A stretch of DNA of 8,042 nucleotides from Desulforudis sp. Its GTDB lineage: Bacteria; Bacillota; Desulfotomaculia; Desulfotomaculales; Desulforudaceae. The notes below the pieces were generated by a model. That model was not told the origin of the DNA, searched no databases, and saw only the letters and a list, made by a program, of their open reading frames with translations. The DNA lies in the NCBI GenBank assembly GCA_014859075.1, contig JACUUW010000084.1, positions 1 through 8,042 of the forward strand, given 5' to 3'. Shown one piece after another: positions 1 through 5,780 of this stretch. Position numbers and translations under genes: made by a program. The first letter of the stretch is position 1. Each line of letters starts with the position of its first letter.

Positions 1-205
1 CGTCCTTGGTACCGAACTCGACACACGGAACAGAGTACCGCGCTGATAATGATGAGAAATCTCTCCTGGTGGCTGGTGCCGCGTCCCGGGCGACAATGAC
101 CAACCTGGCCTGGTGCCGTTCCAGTTTGGCCCGCACCCCTTCGTCGCCCGAAACAACGTTGCGGGCCCGCTGACCCAACCCCAGAAGTTTAAGCACCACC
201 TTCAC
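1..205 (-). CDS. ylxQ: YlxQ, L7Ae-family K-turn RNA-binding protein (partial, C-terminus outside window)
   Basis: The reverse strand encodes a protein beginning VKVVLKLLGLGQRARNVVSG and continuing through ARLVIVARDAAPATRRDF and YSVPCVEFGTKD, where the window ends after 68 codons. The LLGL.xRAR..VSG opening and the KLxxxA.LVIVA.DA core are typical of the L7Ae/L30e/S12e/Gadd45 family. B. subtilis YlxQ belongs to this family and is known to bind kink-turn RNA; its cellular role is not settled. The usual length is about 100 residues, so roughly a third is missing here. The start is uncertain. GTG at 205-203 gives the N-terminus closest to the family, while GTG at 199-197 lies 7 bases after GGAGAGG at 213-207. 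Either start falls inside the end of ylxR, so translational coupling is likely. Position after nusA and ylxR supports the call. Confidence 0.88.
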   Translation of the reverse strand, partial: MKVVLKLLGLGQRARNVVSGDEGVRAKLERHQARLVIVARDAAPATRRDFSSLSARYSVPCVEFGTKD

Positions 206-470
206 GCCTCTCCAACTCCTTCCGGAGGTTCTGGACCGCCTCCGCTGAAAACCCTTGCCTCAGGGCTTTCCCCAGCCTCCTCGTCTCCACAGCCCGTTGC
301 ACACAGTCACTGCTCCCGCAGACATAGGCCCCCCGACCCGGGCGTTTTCCGGTTGGGTCTATTTCCACGGTTCCGGCGGAGGTGCATACCAACCGGGTCA
401 GATCCTTTTTGGGCCGCATTTCCCGACAGCCCAGGCACATCCTCAGCGGTTCTTTCCTTTTCTTTGGCAT
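189..470 (-). CDS. ylxR: YlxR/RnpM family protein (DUF448), RNase P modulator
   Basis: This encodes a complete 93-residue basic protein. The family signature is visible: RMCLGCR at residues 10-16, a DLTRLV segment near 23-28, GxVEIDPTGKRPGRGAYVC at 33-51, and a further Cys at 56. The YlxR fold is small, and the GRGAYVC loop is its most conserved part. In B. subtilis the protein (renamed RnpM) was reported to bind the RNase P RNA and modulate RNase P activity; older work treated it as a nucleoid or RNA-binding protein. The ATG at 470-468 follows an AAGGTGG ribosome binding site 4 bases upstream. The gene starts 51 bases after the nusA stop and overlaps ylxQ at its end, so it is almost certainly part of the rimP-nusA transcript. 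Length and motifs are normal for the family. Confidence 0.95.
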   Translation of the reverse strand: MPKKRKEPLRMCLGCREMRPKKDLTRLVCTSAGTVEIDPTGKRPGRGAYVCGSSDCVQRAVETRRLGKALRQGFSAEAVQNLRKELERREGGA

Positions 471-521
471 GCATCCACCTTCCCACGAAGTTTTTCAGTC
501 ACCCAACCGCCGTCCGGGCCG

Positions 522-1613
522 TTACTGCTCGTAACCTTCCGCCTCCAGATCCTGCTGATCAAGATATTCCCGGTAGATTTCCGCCATCTGTGTCTCGCTC
601 TTGATGTCAATCTTCCAACCGGTCAGCTTGGCGGCAAGGCGGGCGTTCTGACCTTCCTTGCCGATGGCCAGCGAAAGCTGAAAGTCCGGCACGATCACCC
701 TGGCAATTTTTTCATCCTCCCAGACCTCTACGGCAATCACCTTGGCCGGACTCAGGGAGCTGGCCACAAACTTCGAGGAATCAGCGCTCCATTTTACAAC
801 ATCGATCTTCTCGCCGTTCAACTCGTGTACGATCGACTGTACCCGGGCGCCCTTGGGCCCTACACAGGCTCCGACCGGATCAATGTTTTCTTCCCTTGAG
901 TACACGGCGATTTTTGAACGTATGCCGGCCTCGCGGGCCACCGCCTTCAGTTCCACAAAACCATCCTGGAGTTCGGGAACCTCCAGTTCAAACAACCGCT
1001 TCAGCAAGCCCGGGTGGGTACGGGAAACCAGGATCAGGGGACCCTTGGTCGTCTTTTTCACTTCAACGATATAGGTCTTCAAGCGTTGGCCGGGCCGGTA
1101 GTTCTCCCGGGGAATCTGCTCCGCGGGGCTTAGTATCGCTTCCGTTTTGCCCAGTTCTATGTACACGTTGCGCTGTTCAATGCGCTGCACCACTCCGGTG
1201 ACGATGTCCCCTTCACGACTGGCGAACTCCTCGAAAACCATGTTCCTTTCGGCTTCACGGATTCGCTGCACCACTACCTGCTTGGCCGTTTGGGCCGCAA
1301 TGCGCCCAAAATTCCGTGGAGTAATCTCCGATTCGATCGCATCGTTTATCTGATAAGCAGGGCTCAGTTCCCTAGCTTCTTCCAAGGAAATTTGATCCTG
1401 AGGATCTTCCACCTCGTCAACAACCGTGCGGCGCGCAAAGACTTTGCAGTCCCCGGTTTCACGGTCGATGTGCACCCGGGCGTTGTGCGAAGTCCCGAAA
1501 TTACGCCTGTAAGCCGAGAGAAGTGCCGCTTCAATGGCCTCGAGGAGCACCTCAACACTGATGCTGCGCTCCTTTTCCAGATCCCGTAAGGCTGTAAGAA
1601 ACTCGCTATTCAT
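522..1613 (-). CDS. nusA: Transcription termination/antitermination factor NusA
   Basis: NusA binds RNA polymerase and nascent RNA, promoting pausing and intrinsic termination. The 363-residue protein shows the expected order: an N-terminal polymerase-binding domain (about 1-125, MNSEFLTALRDLEKERSIS onward), an S1 domain (about 131-198, REGDIVTGVVQRIEQRNVYIELG), and two KH domains with GPKG at 252-255 and GKEG at 318-321. The acidic C-terminal repeats of E. coli NusA are absent, as is usual in Firmicutes. I chose the ATG at 1613-1611 because AGGAGG lies at 1625-1620 with a 6-base gap and the sequence then matches the family N-terminus. An in-frame start farther upstream at 1703 would add 30 residues that overlap rimP and look unrelated to NusA. 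The gene begins 25 bases after the rimP stop and is followed by ylxR. Confidence 0.98.
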   Translation of the reverse strand: MNSEFLTALRDLEKERSISVEVLLEAIEAALLSAYRRNFGTSHNARVHIDRETGDCKVFARRTVVDEVEDPQDQISLEEARELSPAYQINDAIESEITPRNFGRIAAQTAKQVVVQRIREAERNMVFEEFASREGDIVTGVVQRIEQRNVYIELGKTEAILSPAEQIPRENYRPGQRLKTYIVEVKKTTKGPLILVSRTHPGLLKRLFELEVPELQDGFVELKAVAREAGIRSKIAVYSREENIDPVGACVGPKGARVQSIVHELNGEKIDVVKWSADSSKFVASSLSPAKVIAVEVWEDEKIARVIVPDFQLSLAIGKEGQNARLAAKLTGWKIDIKSETQMAEIYREYLDQQDLEAEGYEQ

Positions 1614-1619
1614 TTTTGA

Positions 1620-1625
1620 CCTCCT
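1620..1625 (-). promoter_or_regulatory. nusA ribosome binding site
   Basis: AGGAGG on the minus strand lies 6 bases before the ATG at 1613-1611. It sets the nusA start and argues against the longer in-frame extension to 1703. Confidence 0.9.
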
Positions 1626-1638
1626 AATAATTAGACAC

Positions 1639-2103
1639 CTACAGTTCAACGGCAAGCCGGGCTTTGGCAATGTTATTCCAGGGCACAGTGATCTCATGCC
1701 CATTGACCACGATGCTCACACCGCCGTCGCCGGCGCCCTTAAGCCGGCCGGTGAACTTCTTCCTCCCATCCTGTGGCGCATAAGTGCTGATTTGCACCAG
1801 TCGTCCCGCAAACCGTGTGTAGTCTTCCACCCGCTTCAACGGGCGTTCCAAGCCCGGCGACGACACCTCGAGAACATAAGAGTACGAAATGAAATCCTCT
1901 TCATCCAAAACCCGGTCAAGATCCCGGGAGACAGTTTCACAGTCTTTCAAGTCCACCCCCCCGGGTTTATCTATAAACACCCGCAGGCACCACCGTCCGC
2001 CTTCACTGACAAACAATACTTCGACGATTTCCACCCCATGCCGGGCTCCGATCGTCCGGGCCAGTTCTTCCACCCGACCGGCGATTTCGTTGCGGGAGAT
2101 CAT
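1639..2103 (-). CDS. rimP: Ribosome maturation factor RimP
   Basis: RimP (YlxS in B. subtilis) assists late 30S subunit assembly. The 154-residue product has the N-terminal alpha/beta domain (MISRNEIAGRVEELARTIGA, then VEIVEVLFVSEGGRWCLRVFIDKPGGV), the hallmark LEVSSPGLERPL at 78-89, and a C-terminal SH3-like barrel from about 97 containing KKFTGRLKG and PWNNIAKARL. Length is typical of the family. I chose the ATG at 2103-2101. A TTG at 2118-2116 would add five residues, but it overlaps the GGAGG ribosome binding site at 2116-2112, so it cannot be the start. This is the first gene of the nusA operon, preceded by its own promoter and a leader hairpin, with nusA 25 bases downstream. Confidence 0.97.
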   Translation of the reverse strand: MISRNEIAGRVEELARTIGARHGVEIVEVLFVSEGGRWCLRVFIDKPGGVDLKDCETVSRDLDRVLDEEDFISYSYVLEVSSPGLERPLKRVEDYTRFAGRLVQISTYAPQDGRKKFTGRLKGAGDGGVSIVVNGHEITVPWNNIAKARLAVEL

Positions 2104-2110
2104 CTGTTGC

Positions 2111-2117
2111 ACCTCCA
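2111..2117 (-). promoter_or_regulatory. rimP ribosome binding site
   Basis: TGGAGGT on the minus strand ends 7 bases before the ATG at 2103-2101. It overlaps the alternative TTG start at 2118-2116 and so rules that start out. Confidence 0.9.
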
Positions 2118-2142
2118 ATTAAACTACAACTCGTTTAACGCA

Positions 2143-2168
2143 AAGGAGTGGGACGGAACCCACTCCTT
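2143..2168 (-). promoter_or_regulatory. rimP-nusA leader hairpin, possible NusA-dependent attenuator
   Basis: A perfect 10-bp stem pairs AAGGAGTGGG with CCCACTCCTT around a 6-base loop. Read on the minus strand it is followed by a short, interrupted T stretch (TTTGCGTT). It lies about 30 bases into the predicted transcript and about 40 bases before the rimP ATG. In B. subtilis the operon containing ylxS (rimP) and nusA is reported to be autoregulated by NusA-dependent termination in the leader. Position, stem strength and the poor U-tract fit that type of terminator. The mechanism here is inferred. It could also be an RNA-processing or stability element. Confidence 0.65.
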
Positions 2169-2203
2169 CGGAAATCCTGCGGGAAAACGCACTTACCGAA
2201 GAT

Positions 2204-2232
2204 AGTATACCACAAAACCAATCAGGCCACAA
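2204..2232 (-). promoter_or_regulatory. Predicted sigma-A promoter of the rimP-nusA operon
   Basis: On the minus strand TTGTGG (2232-2227) and TATACT (2209-2204) are separated by exactly 17 bases. A TG one base upstream of the -10 box makes it an extended -10 promoter. The -10 box matches consensus at 5 of 6 positions and the -35 box at only 3. Transcription would begin near 2197, giving a leader of about 95 bases before rimP that contains the hairpin. Confidence 0.75.
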
Positions 2233-2309
2233 GGAAGAACCAGAACGGTCACCGCTCGTGCAAGGTCGACCGACAACCGGCCCAACCCGGTGCATCATAT
2301 GCGACAAAC

Positions 2310-2636
2310 CTACTTATAGTTCAAAAGGGTCCCAATCTTTTCGACCACTACGTTTCGGGGAATAAAACCGACTTCCTGATCAACCACCTGGCCGTCCTTG
2401 AAAAAAAGCAGAGTCGGTATTCCTTTGATCCCAAAACGGACGGTCAGTGCCTGGTTCTGGTCGACGTTCACCTTGCCGAACTTGACCTTGCCGGAGTATT
2501 CCTCGGCCAGTTGTTCCATTATCGGGGCCAAGCTCCGGCACGGACCACACCAGGCCGCCCAAAAATCAACGACCACAGGTTGCTTGCTCTTGGAGACTTC
2601 ATTCTCAAAAGTCTGCTCGTTGATCTCGATTATCAT
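2310..2636 (-). CDS. trxA: Thioredoxin
   Basis: Thioredoxin is a cytoplasmic disulfide reductase that uses electrons from thioredoxin reductase. The 108-residue protein is a complete single thioredoxin fold with VVVDFWAAWCGPC at 21-33 (redox cysteines 30 and 33), the cis-proline loop KGIPTLLFF at 71-79 (Pro74) and the expected Asp24. Length is exactly that of classical thioredoxin. The ATG at 2636-2634 is preceded by GGAAGGA about 13 bases upstream, a slightly long spacing. It follows the FmdB-like gene by 61 bases, with a hairpin between them and no terminator, so the two are probably cotranscribed. I see no convincing intrinsic terminator after it, so some transcription may continue into the rimP operon. 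Confidence 0.97.
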   Translation of the reverse strand: MIIEINEQTFENEVSKSKQPVVVDFWAAWCGPCRSLAPIMEQLAEEYSGKVKFGKVNVDQNQALTVRFGIKGIPTLLFFKDGQVVDQEVGFIPRNVVVEKIGTLLNYK

Positions 2637-2665
2637 TGTAATGAGACCATCCTTCCAACATTATT

Positions 2666-2688
2666 TTGGGGAACATACTGTTCCCCAA
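2666..2688. repeat. 10-bp perfect inverted repeat between fmdB-like gene and trxA
   Basis: TTGGGGAACA and its complement TGTTCCCCAA flank a 3-base loop. There is no T-tract on the minus strand (it is followed by AATAATG), so it is not a standard intrinsic terminator. It ends about 30 bases before trxA and could be an RNA-processing or stability hairpin, or a dyad operator. Function is unknown. Confidence 0.6.
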
Positions 2689-2697
2689 TCATAACCT

Positions 2698-2892
2698 TCA
2701 ACCACCGCCCAAACCGCCTGACCCACAGGCATCCCTGGACGACCTCCGACCAAATAAACTGAAGGGGGAAATAGTCTGTCGGATATTTTCGCTCTTGCAC
2801 TTCGGACAGACTAATTTGTCCCTCCCTGAAAGGCTGACCAAGACGGTAAACCTACGCCCGCAACCCTGGCACTTAAAATCGTAAACCGGCAA
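2698..2892 (-). CDS. FmdB-family zinc-ribbon protein
   Basis: This is a 64-residue protein beginning MPVYDFKCQGCGRRF, which matches the opening of FmdB-type regulatory/zinc-ribbon proteins. Two CxxC pairs (Cys8/Cys11 and Cys29/Cys32) should bind one zinc ion. The tail is rich in Gly and Ser and ends CGSGGLGGG, a common feature of the family. The precise function is not known; the name derives from a gene linked to formamidase in Methylophilus. I chose the TTG at 2892-2890. A GTG at 2901-2899 adds MRF ahead of the family N-terminus, but it lies only one base from the GGAGG at 2907-2903, whereas the TTG has a 10-base gap and restores the canonical start. It is the first gene of a likely unit with trxA. 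Confidence 0.87.
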   Translation of the reverse strand: MPVYDFKCQGCGRRFTVLVSLSGRDKLVCPKCKSENIRQTISPFSLFGRRSSRDACGSGGLGGG

Positions 2893-2902
2893 GAACCGCA
2901 CA

Positions 2903-2910
2903 CCTCCCCC
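2903..2910 (-). promoter_or_regulatory. Ribosome binding site of the FmdB-like gene
   Basis: GGGGGAGG lies 10 bases before the TTG at 2892-2890 and only 1 base before the alternative GTG at 2901-2899. Spacing favours the TTG start. Confidence 0.75.
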
Positions 2911-2944
2911 TCAAGCCACACCATAATTGCGCCATCGCCTTAAT

Positions 2945-2973
2945 ATTGTAATATAAACCATTTTCGCTGGCAA
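2945..2973 (-). promoter_or_regulatory. Predicted strong sigma-A promoter for the fmdB-like/trxA unit
   Basis: On the minus strand TTGCCA (2973-2968) and TACAAT (2950-2945) are separated by exactly 17 bases, each differing from consensus by one base. The surrounding sequence is markedly AT-rich compared with the GC-rich window. Transcription should start near 2938, leaving a leader of about 45 bases. This is the best-matching promoter in the window. Confidence 0.82.
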
Positions 2974-3012
2974 TATTTATTACACCACTTTTTCAAAAGT
3001 ACCGACCTCAAG

Positions 3013-3780
3013 TCATTCTGGCTTTGACTGTTTGTAGAGCTGAATGAACTTCAGGATGAACTGCAGATCGGTCTGGTTTAGGTTGCAGACCAAGCTGAGC
3101 ACCGCCTGCGTGTTGGGCTCCAGCAGCAGATCCCATAGTTCGGGGTTCATTATCCTGATCAACTGGTCAACAGCGCCGGGCTCAAGAACAAAGTAGCAGG
3201 GGGAAACCCCCGTGGCCAGGGCCAGTTTCTCCAGCGTTTTCAGAGAGGGGTGTACCCTCGCGTGTTCAATCTGTCCAATCAGTCCGGCGGTAACCCCGGC
3301 TTTGCGCGCAAGCTCGGCCTGAGTCATGCCGTATCCCTCACGCAGCATCTTGAGCTTGTGCCCTAGGGATCCCTCGTAGCCCATGAGTACAAGCGGCGGA
3401 ACCCCGACTCCCCTGGCCAACTGCTTCAAGATAAACAACGAAGGATAAACCGTGCCCCGCTCAATCTCACTCAAATACGAAGTGGAAATCCCGACATCCT
3501 GCGCCAAGTCAGCCAAAGACATCTTCCTCTCCTTGCGCAGAAGTCGGATTTTGTCCCCTATGGAAAGACCCCGGTCCCGCTGCTCGTTCTCCACCAATCC
3601 GCTTCGTGGCACATCGAGTGCCCGGGCCAGTTTGTCGACCGTTTTTAAGGACGGACATTTGGACCCTCTCTCAATTTCGCTCAGGTAGGACAGCGAAAGG
3701 TTCGCCCTGTTGGCCAGTTCCCGGAGGGTGTAGCCCCTTTCTTCACGCAGGGTGCGTATCTGCTGGCCCCTGACCGGCAT
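3013..3780 (-). CDS. Transcriptional regulator with three tandem XRE-type HTH domains
   Basis: The 255-residue protein contains three successive HTH_3/XRE (Cro/C1-type) domains at about residues 7-61, 76-131 and 140-197. Each follows the same pattern, for example IRTLREERGYTLRELANRA then SYLSEIERG, and PSLKTVDKLARALDV. SYLSEIERG is identical in domains 1 and 2, while domain 3 has diverged to GLIGQIEHA. The last 55 residues form a probable helical segment ending DLQFILKFIQLYKQSKPE. Most XRE regulators carry one such domain, so a triple array is unusual. It is probably a DNA-binding regulator; the target is unknown. I chose the ATG at 3780-3778, with GGTGG five bases upstream, over a TTG at 3810 that has no ribosome binding site. 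It stands alone between the penicillin-binding protein and the fmdB-like promoter. Confidence 0.88.
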   Translation of the reverse strand: MPVRGQQIRTLREERGYTLRELANRANLSLSYLSEIERGSKCPSLKTVDKLARALDVPRSGLVENEQRDRGLSIGDKIRLLRKERKMSLADLAQDVGISTSYLSEIERGTVYPSLFILKQLARGVGVPPLVLMGYEGSLGHKLKMLREGYGMTQAELARKAGVTAGLIGQIEHARVHPSLKTLEKLALATGVSPCYFVLEPGAVDQLIRIMNPELWDLLLEPNTQAVLSLVCNLNQTDLQFILKFIQLYKQSKPE

Positions 3781-3820
3781 AAGAACCACCGTCTCTCTGA
3801 AAGTTTTCAAGTTTACTGTT

Positions 3821-3850
3821 ATCTTATTACGACTGGACTAGTGAAGTAAA
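3821..3850 (-). promoter_or_regulatory. Possible promoter of the triple-HTH regulator
   Basis: On the minus strand TTTACT (3850-3845) and TAAGAT (3826-3821) are 18 bases apart, each matching consensus at 4 of 6 positions. A perfect 8-bp palindrome GCATATGC (3851-3858) lies directly upstream of the -35 box. Moderate support only. Confidence 0.45.
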
Positions 3851-3896
3851 GCATATGCCGTAAACTGTGTTACGCCGGCTCTCCAACCGCCCAACC

Positions 3897-5582
3897 CTAG
3901 GGTAGTTCTATTATCGTTCGCTCGGCGATCGACCTGAATATGGGGGCGGCGGTCTCGCCGCCGCTCCCGTCGCCCCGCACCAATACGGTCACCGCGTAAC
4001 GGGGATCGGTAACCGGAAAATAGCCGGAAAACCAGGCATTGTTGGTGCCTCCCCCGACTTGGGCCGTACCGGTCTTGCCCGCGCTACCCCATTCGGGCAC
4101 GAAAGCCTTCGCCCCCTGGCCATCGATGGTTACCAGTCCCATGAGTTCGGCCAGCGTCCGTGCCGTTTGGGCTGTCATGATACGCTCCGGTGTCCCTGCC
4201 GGAAAAGTCTCCACCGCCTGGTTGCGGTGGCGGGTTTCACTGACAAGCCTTGGGTTGATGTATATTCCATCCCGTCCAATGGACGCCACCAGCGCAGTTA
4301 TCTGTACCGGACTCAGAAGCACCGGCCCCTGTCCAACCCCGGCGTTGACCAGGTTAAACGGGCGTTCAATCAGGCCGAAGTCCTGCCGCCCGTCCGGAGT
4401 GGTACGATAGCCGATCACCTCCTGGTTATCCAGCCGGAAGCGTTTGGCATACTCGGCCAGTTTGCCGCCGCCCAGTTCGAGCGCCAGCCGGGCAAAGACC
4501 GGGTTGCAGGAGACGGCGAAGGCCTCGGCGAAGCTGAGCGAACCATGGCCCTCAGGTAACCAGCATTTGACGAGCTCATCCCCATGACCCGTACAGTCAA
4601 AAGTGGTCTCCGGTGTAACCAGCCCTTCTTCCAAGGCTGCGGCGGCAACCACGATCTTAAAGATCGATCCGGGCTGGAAAAGCGCCAACGCCTGGTTGTT
4701 AAAAACGTCCGCGGTTCCAGATGCGAGGTATTCTCCAACCCGCTCCGGATGGTAGTGGGGGCGGGAAGCCAGGGCCAGGATATCCCCGCTGGTAACATCC
4801 ATCACCACTACCGCACCGGATTCGATCTCTTCGTCCGCGACCTCCTCCACGATCTGCTGGATACGGAGATCCAGAGTCATCCGGACATCGTGACGGCCGT
4901 CGTCAACCGCCCCGGCTTCGACCACCAGCCCCAAACCCGGGAGCGGACGGCCCCGGGCGTCGAGAAATACCCGCACCACCGCACCGGGGCTTGAACCCCT
5001 CAACGCTGTCTGATAGAGCCTTTCCACACCCGACTTGCCTACAAGTTCACCCGGTTCGCAACACGACCCATCGCGGCTGATCGGCTCATTGTCGGCTCCG
5101 GTGCATGGGCCCAGATGCCCCACGGTATGCGTAGCCAGGGGCCGTTCACCGTATCTGAAAGTCACGGGCAAAACCCCCACGCCGGTCCAGCCCCGGGTCA
5201 AGATACTCCTTTTCTGCGCCTGAGAAACCGCGTAAGGCAATATGCCCGGGTTCTTCAAATATCCGTGTATCTCGTCGTCTTCTACACCCATGATCTCGGA
5301 CAGTCCGGCCGCTAACTTCCCGGGCTCTTCAATCAGTTGCGGAATCACCACGATCCGGAGGGCTATCCGCTTCCCCGTCAGGTCGACGAGGTTTCGGTCC
5401 AGGATGAGGCCCCGTGGGACCGGTTCCATAGACACCTCCACCGTATTCTGACTAAGCTTGGCCGGCGCATAAACGGCGTGCTGCCTGATCTGGATTTCGT
5501 TAAGCCTCCAGGTCAGGGCCGCCAGCACAATCAAGAACCCCACGAAAATCCAGGCCAAGCGCCGGTAGCGCACTCGATCCAC
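3897..5582 (-). CDS. Class B penicillin-binding protein (peptidoglycan D,D-transpeptidase)
   Basis: This 561-residue membrane-anchored enzyme cross-links peptidoglycan stem peptides outside the cell. It has a basic N-terminus and one membrane segment (about 9-26), then a PBP dimerisation domain with the class B signature RGLILDRN at 57-64 and GKSGVERLYQ at 182-191. The transpeptidase domain carries all three active-site motifs: SIFK (catalytic Ser306, Lys309), SCN (358-360) and KTG (503-505). No PASTA domain follows. It resembles the PBP2/SpoVD/FtsI group, but I cannot assign it to elongation, division or sporulation. The loop at about 157-180 holds three cysteines (160, 174, 175), which is not typical. 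The start is GTG at 5582-5580, with GAGGGA 11 bases upstream. It follows mltG by 198 bases with no clear promoter or terminator seen, so they may share a transcript. Confidence 0.93.
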   Translation of the reverse strand: MDRVRYRRLAWIFVGFLIVLAALTWRLNEIQIRQHAVYAPAKLSQNTVEVSMEPVPRGLILDRNLVDLTGKRIALRIVVIPQLIEEPGKLAAGLSEIMGVEDDEIHGYLKNPGILPYAVSQAQKRSILTRGWTGVGVLPVTFRYGERPLATHTVGHLGPCTGADNEPISRDGSCCEPGELVGKSGVERLYQTALRGSSPGAVVRVFLDARGRPLPGLGLVVEAGAVDDGRHDVRMTLDLRIQQIVEEVADEEIESGAVVVMDVTSGDILALASRPHYHPERVGEYLASGTADVFNNQALALFQPGSIFKIVVAAAALEEGLVTPETTFDCTGHGDELVKCWLPEGHGSLSFAEAFAVSCNPVFARLALELGGGKLAEYAKRFRLDNQEVIGYRTTPDGRQDFGLIERPFNLVNAGVGQGPVLLSPVQITALVASIGRDGIYINPRLVSETRHRNQAVETFPAGTPERIMTAQTARTLAELMGLVTIDGQGAKAFVPEWGSAGKTGTAQVGGGTNNAWFSGYFPVTDPRYAVTVLVRGDGSGGETAAPIFRSIAERTIIELP

Positions 5583-5780
5583 TGTTTGCCCAATCCCTCT
5601 CTAAACCGCCGCTCCAAGGGAACCGTTTGAGTACCCAAGGACGTCGGCTAGTTTGGGAATAGGATTGCCCGAAAGCGGCTTCTTTAGTACGTCGCCGCCG
5701 GCTCTCGGTCTGGTTTGGGCTGTCTTCAGGGGTGCCGACCCGGGCTGTTGCCCCCAGGACTGTGCAGTGCGCGGTGCGGA
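5583..5780. other. Intergenic stretch between mltG and the penicillin-binding protein gene
   Basis: These 198 bases are GC-rich. I found no convincing open frame with family features, no clear intrinsic terminator and no promoter matching consensus on the minus strand. It is the longest gap in the window. It may be a decayed gene remnant or an untranslated leader; nothing in it decides between them. Confidence 0.5.

Noticed and set aside
255..265. Possible MltG active-site variation (LQVCATVIYAL in place of the E. coli LQTDPTVIY; numbers are residues of the protein at 5781-6818)
   Set aside because: As far as I recall, Firmicute MltG proteins often carry Cys-Ala-Thr at this place, and the catalytic Glu229 motif is intact, so it is not notable.
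113..899. Long plus-strand open frames opposite ylxR and nusA
   Set aside because: They are antisense to well-identified genes, rich in Pro/Arg/Ser as expected from GC-rich complementary strands, and show no domain pattern.
1614..1703. Upstream in-frame extension of NusA by 30 residues
   Set aside because: The AGGAGG at 1625-1620 lies just before the ATG at 1613, and the added residues overlap rimP and do not resemble any NusA N-terminus.
2119..2307. 62-codon minus-strand open frame between trxA and rimP
   Set aside because: It covers the predicted rimP promoter and leader hairpin, has no family features and no convincing ribosome binding site, and reads like non-coding sequence.
2974..3012. 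ACTTTT...AAAAGT inverted repeat after the triple-HTH gene as a terminator
   Set aside because: The stem is only about 5 AT pairs with almost no loop, and no T-tract follows, so it would not terminate efficiently.
4039..4559. Plus-strand open frames opposite the penicillin-binding protein gene
   Set aside because: They lie antisense to the transpeptidase domain, whose SIFK, SCN and KTG motifs prove the coding strand.
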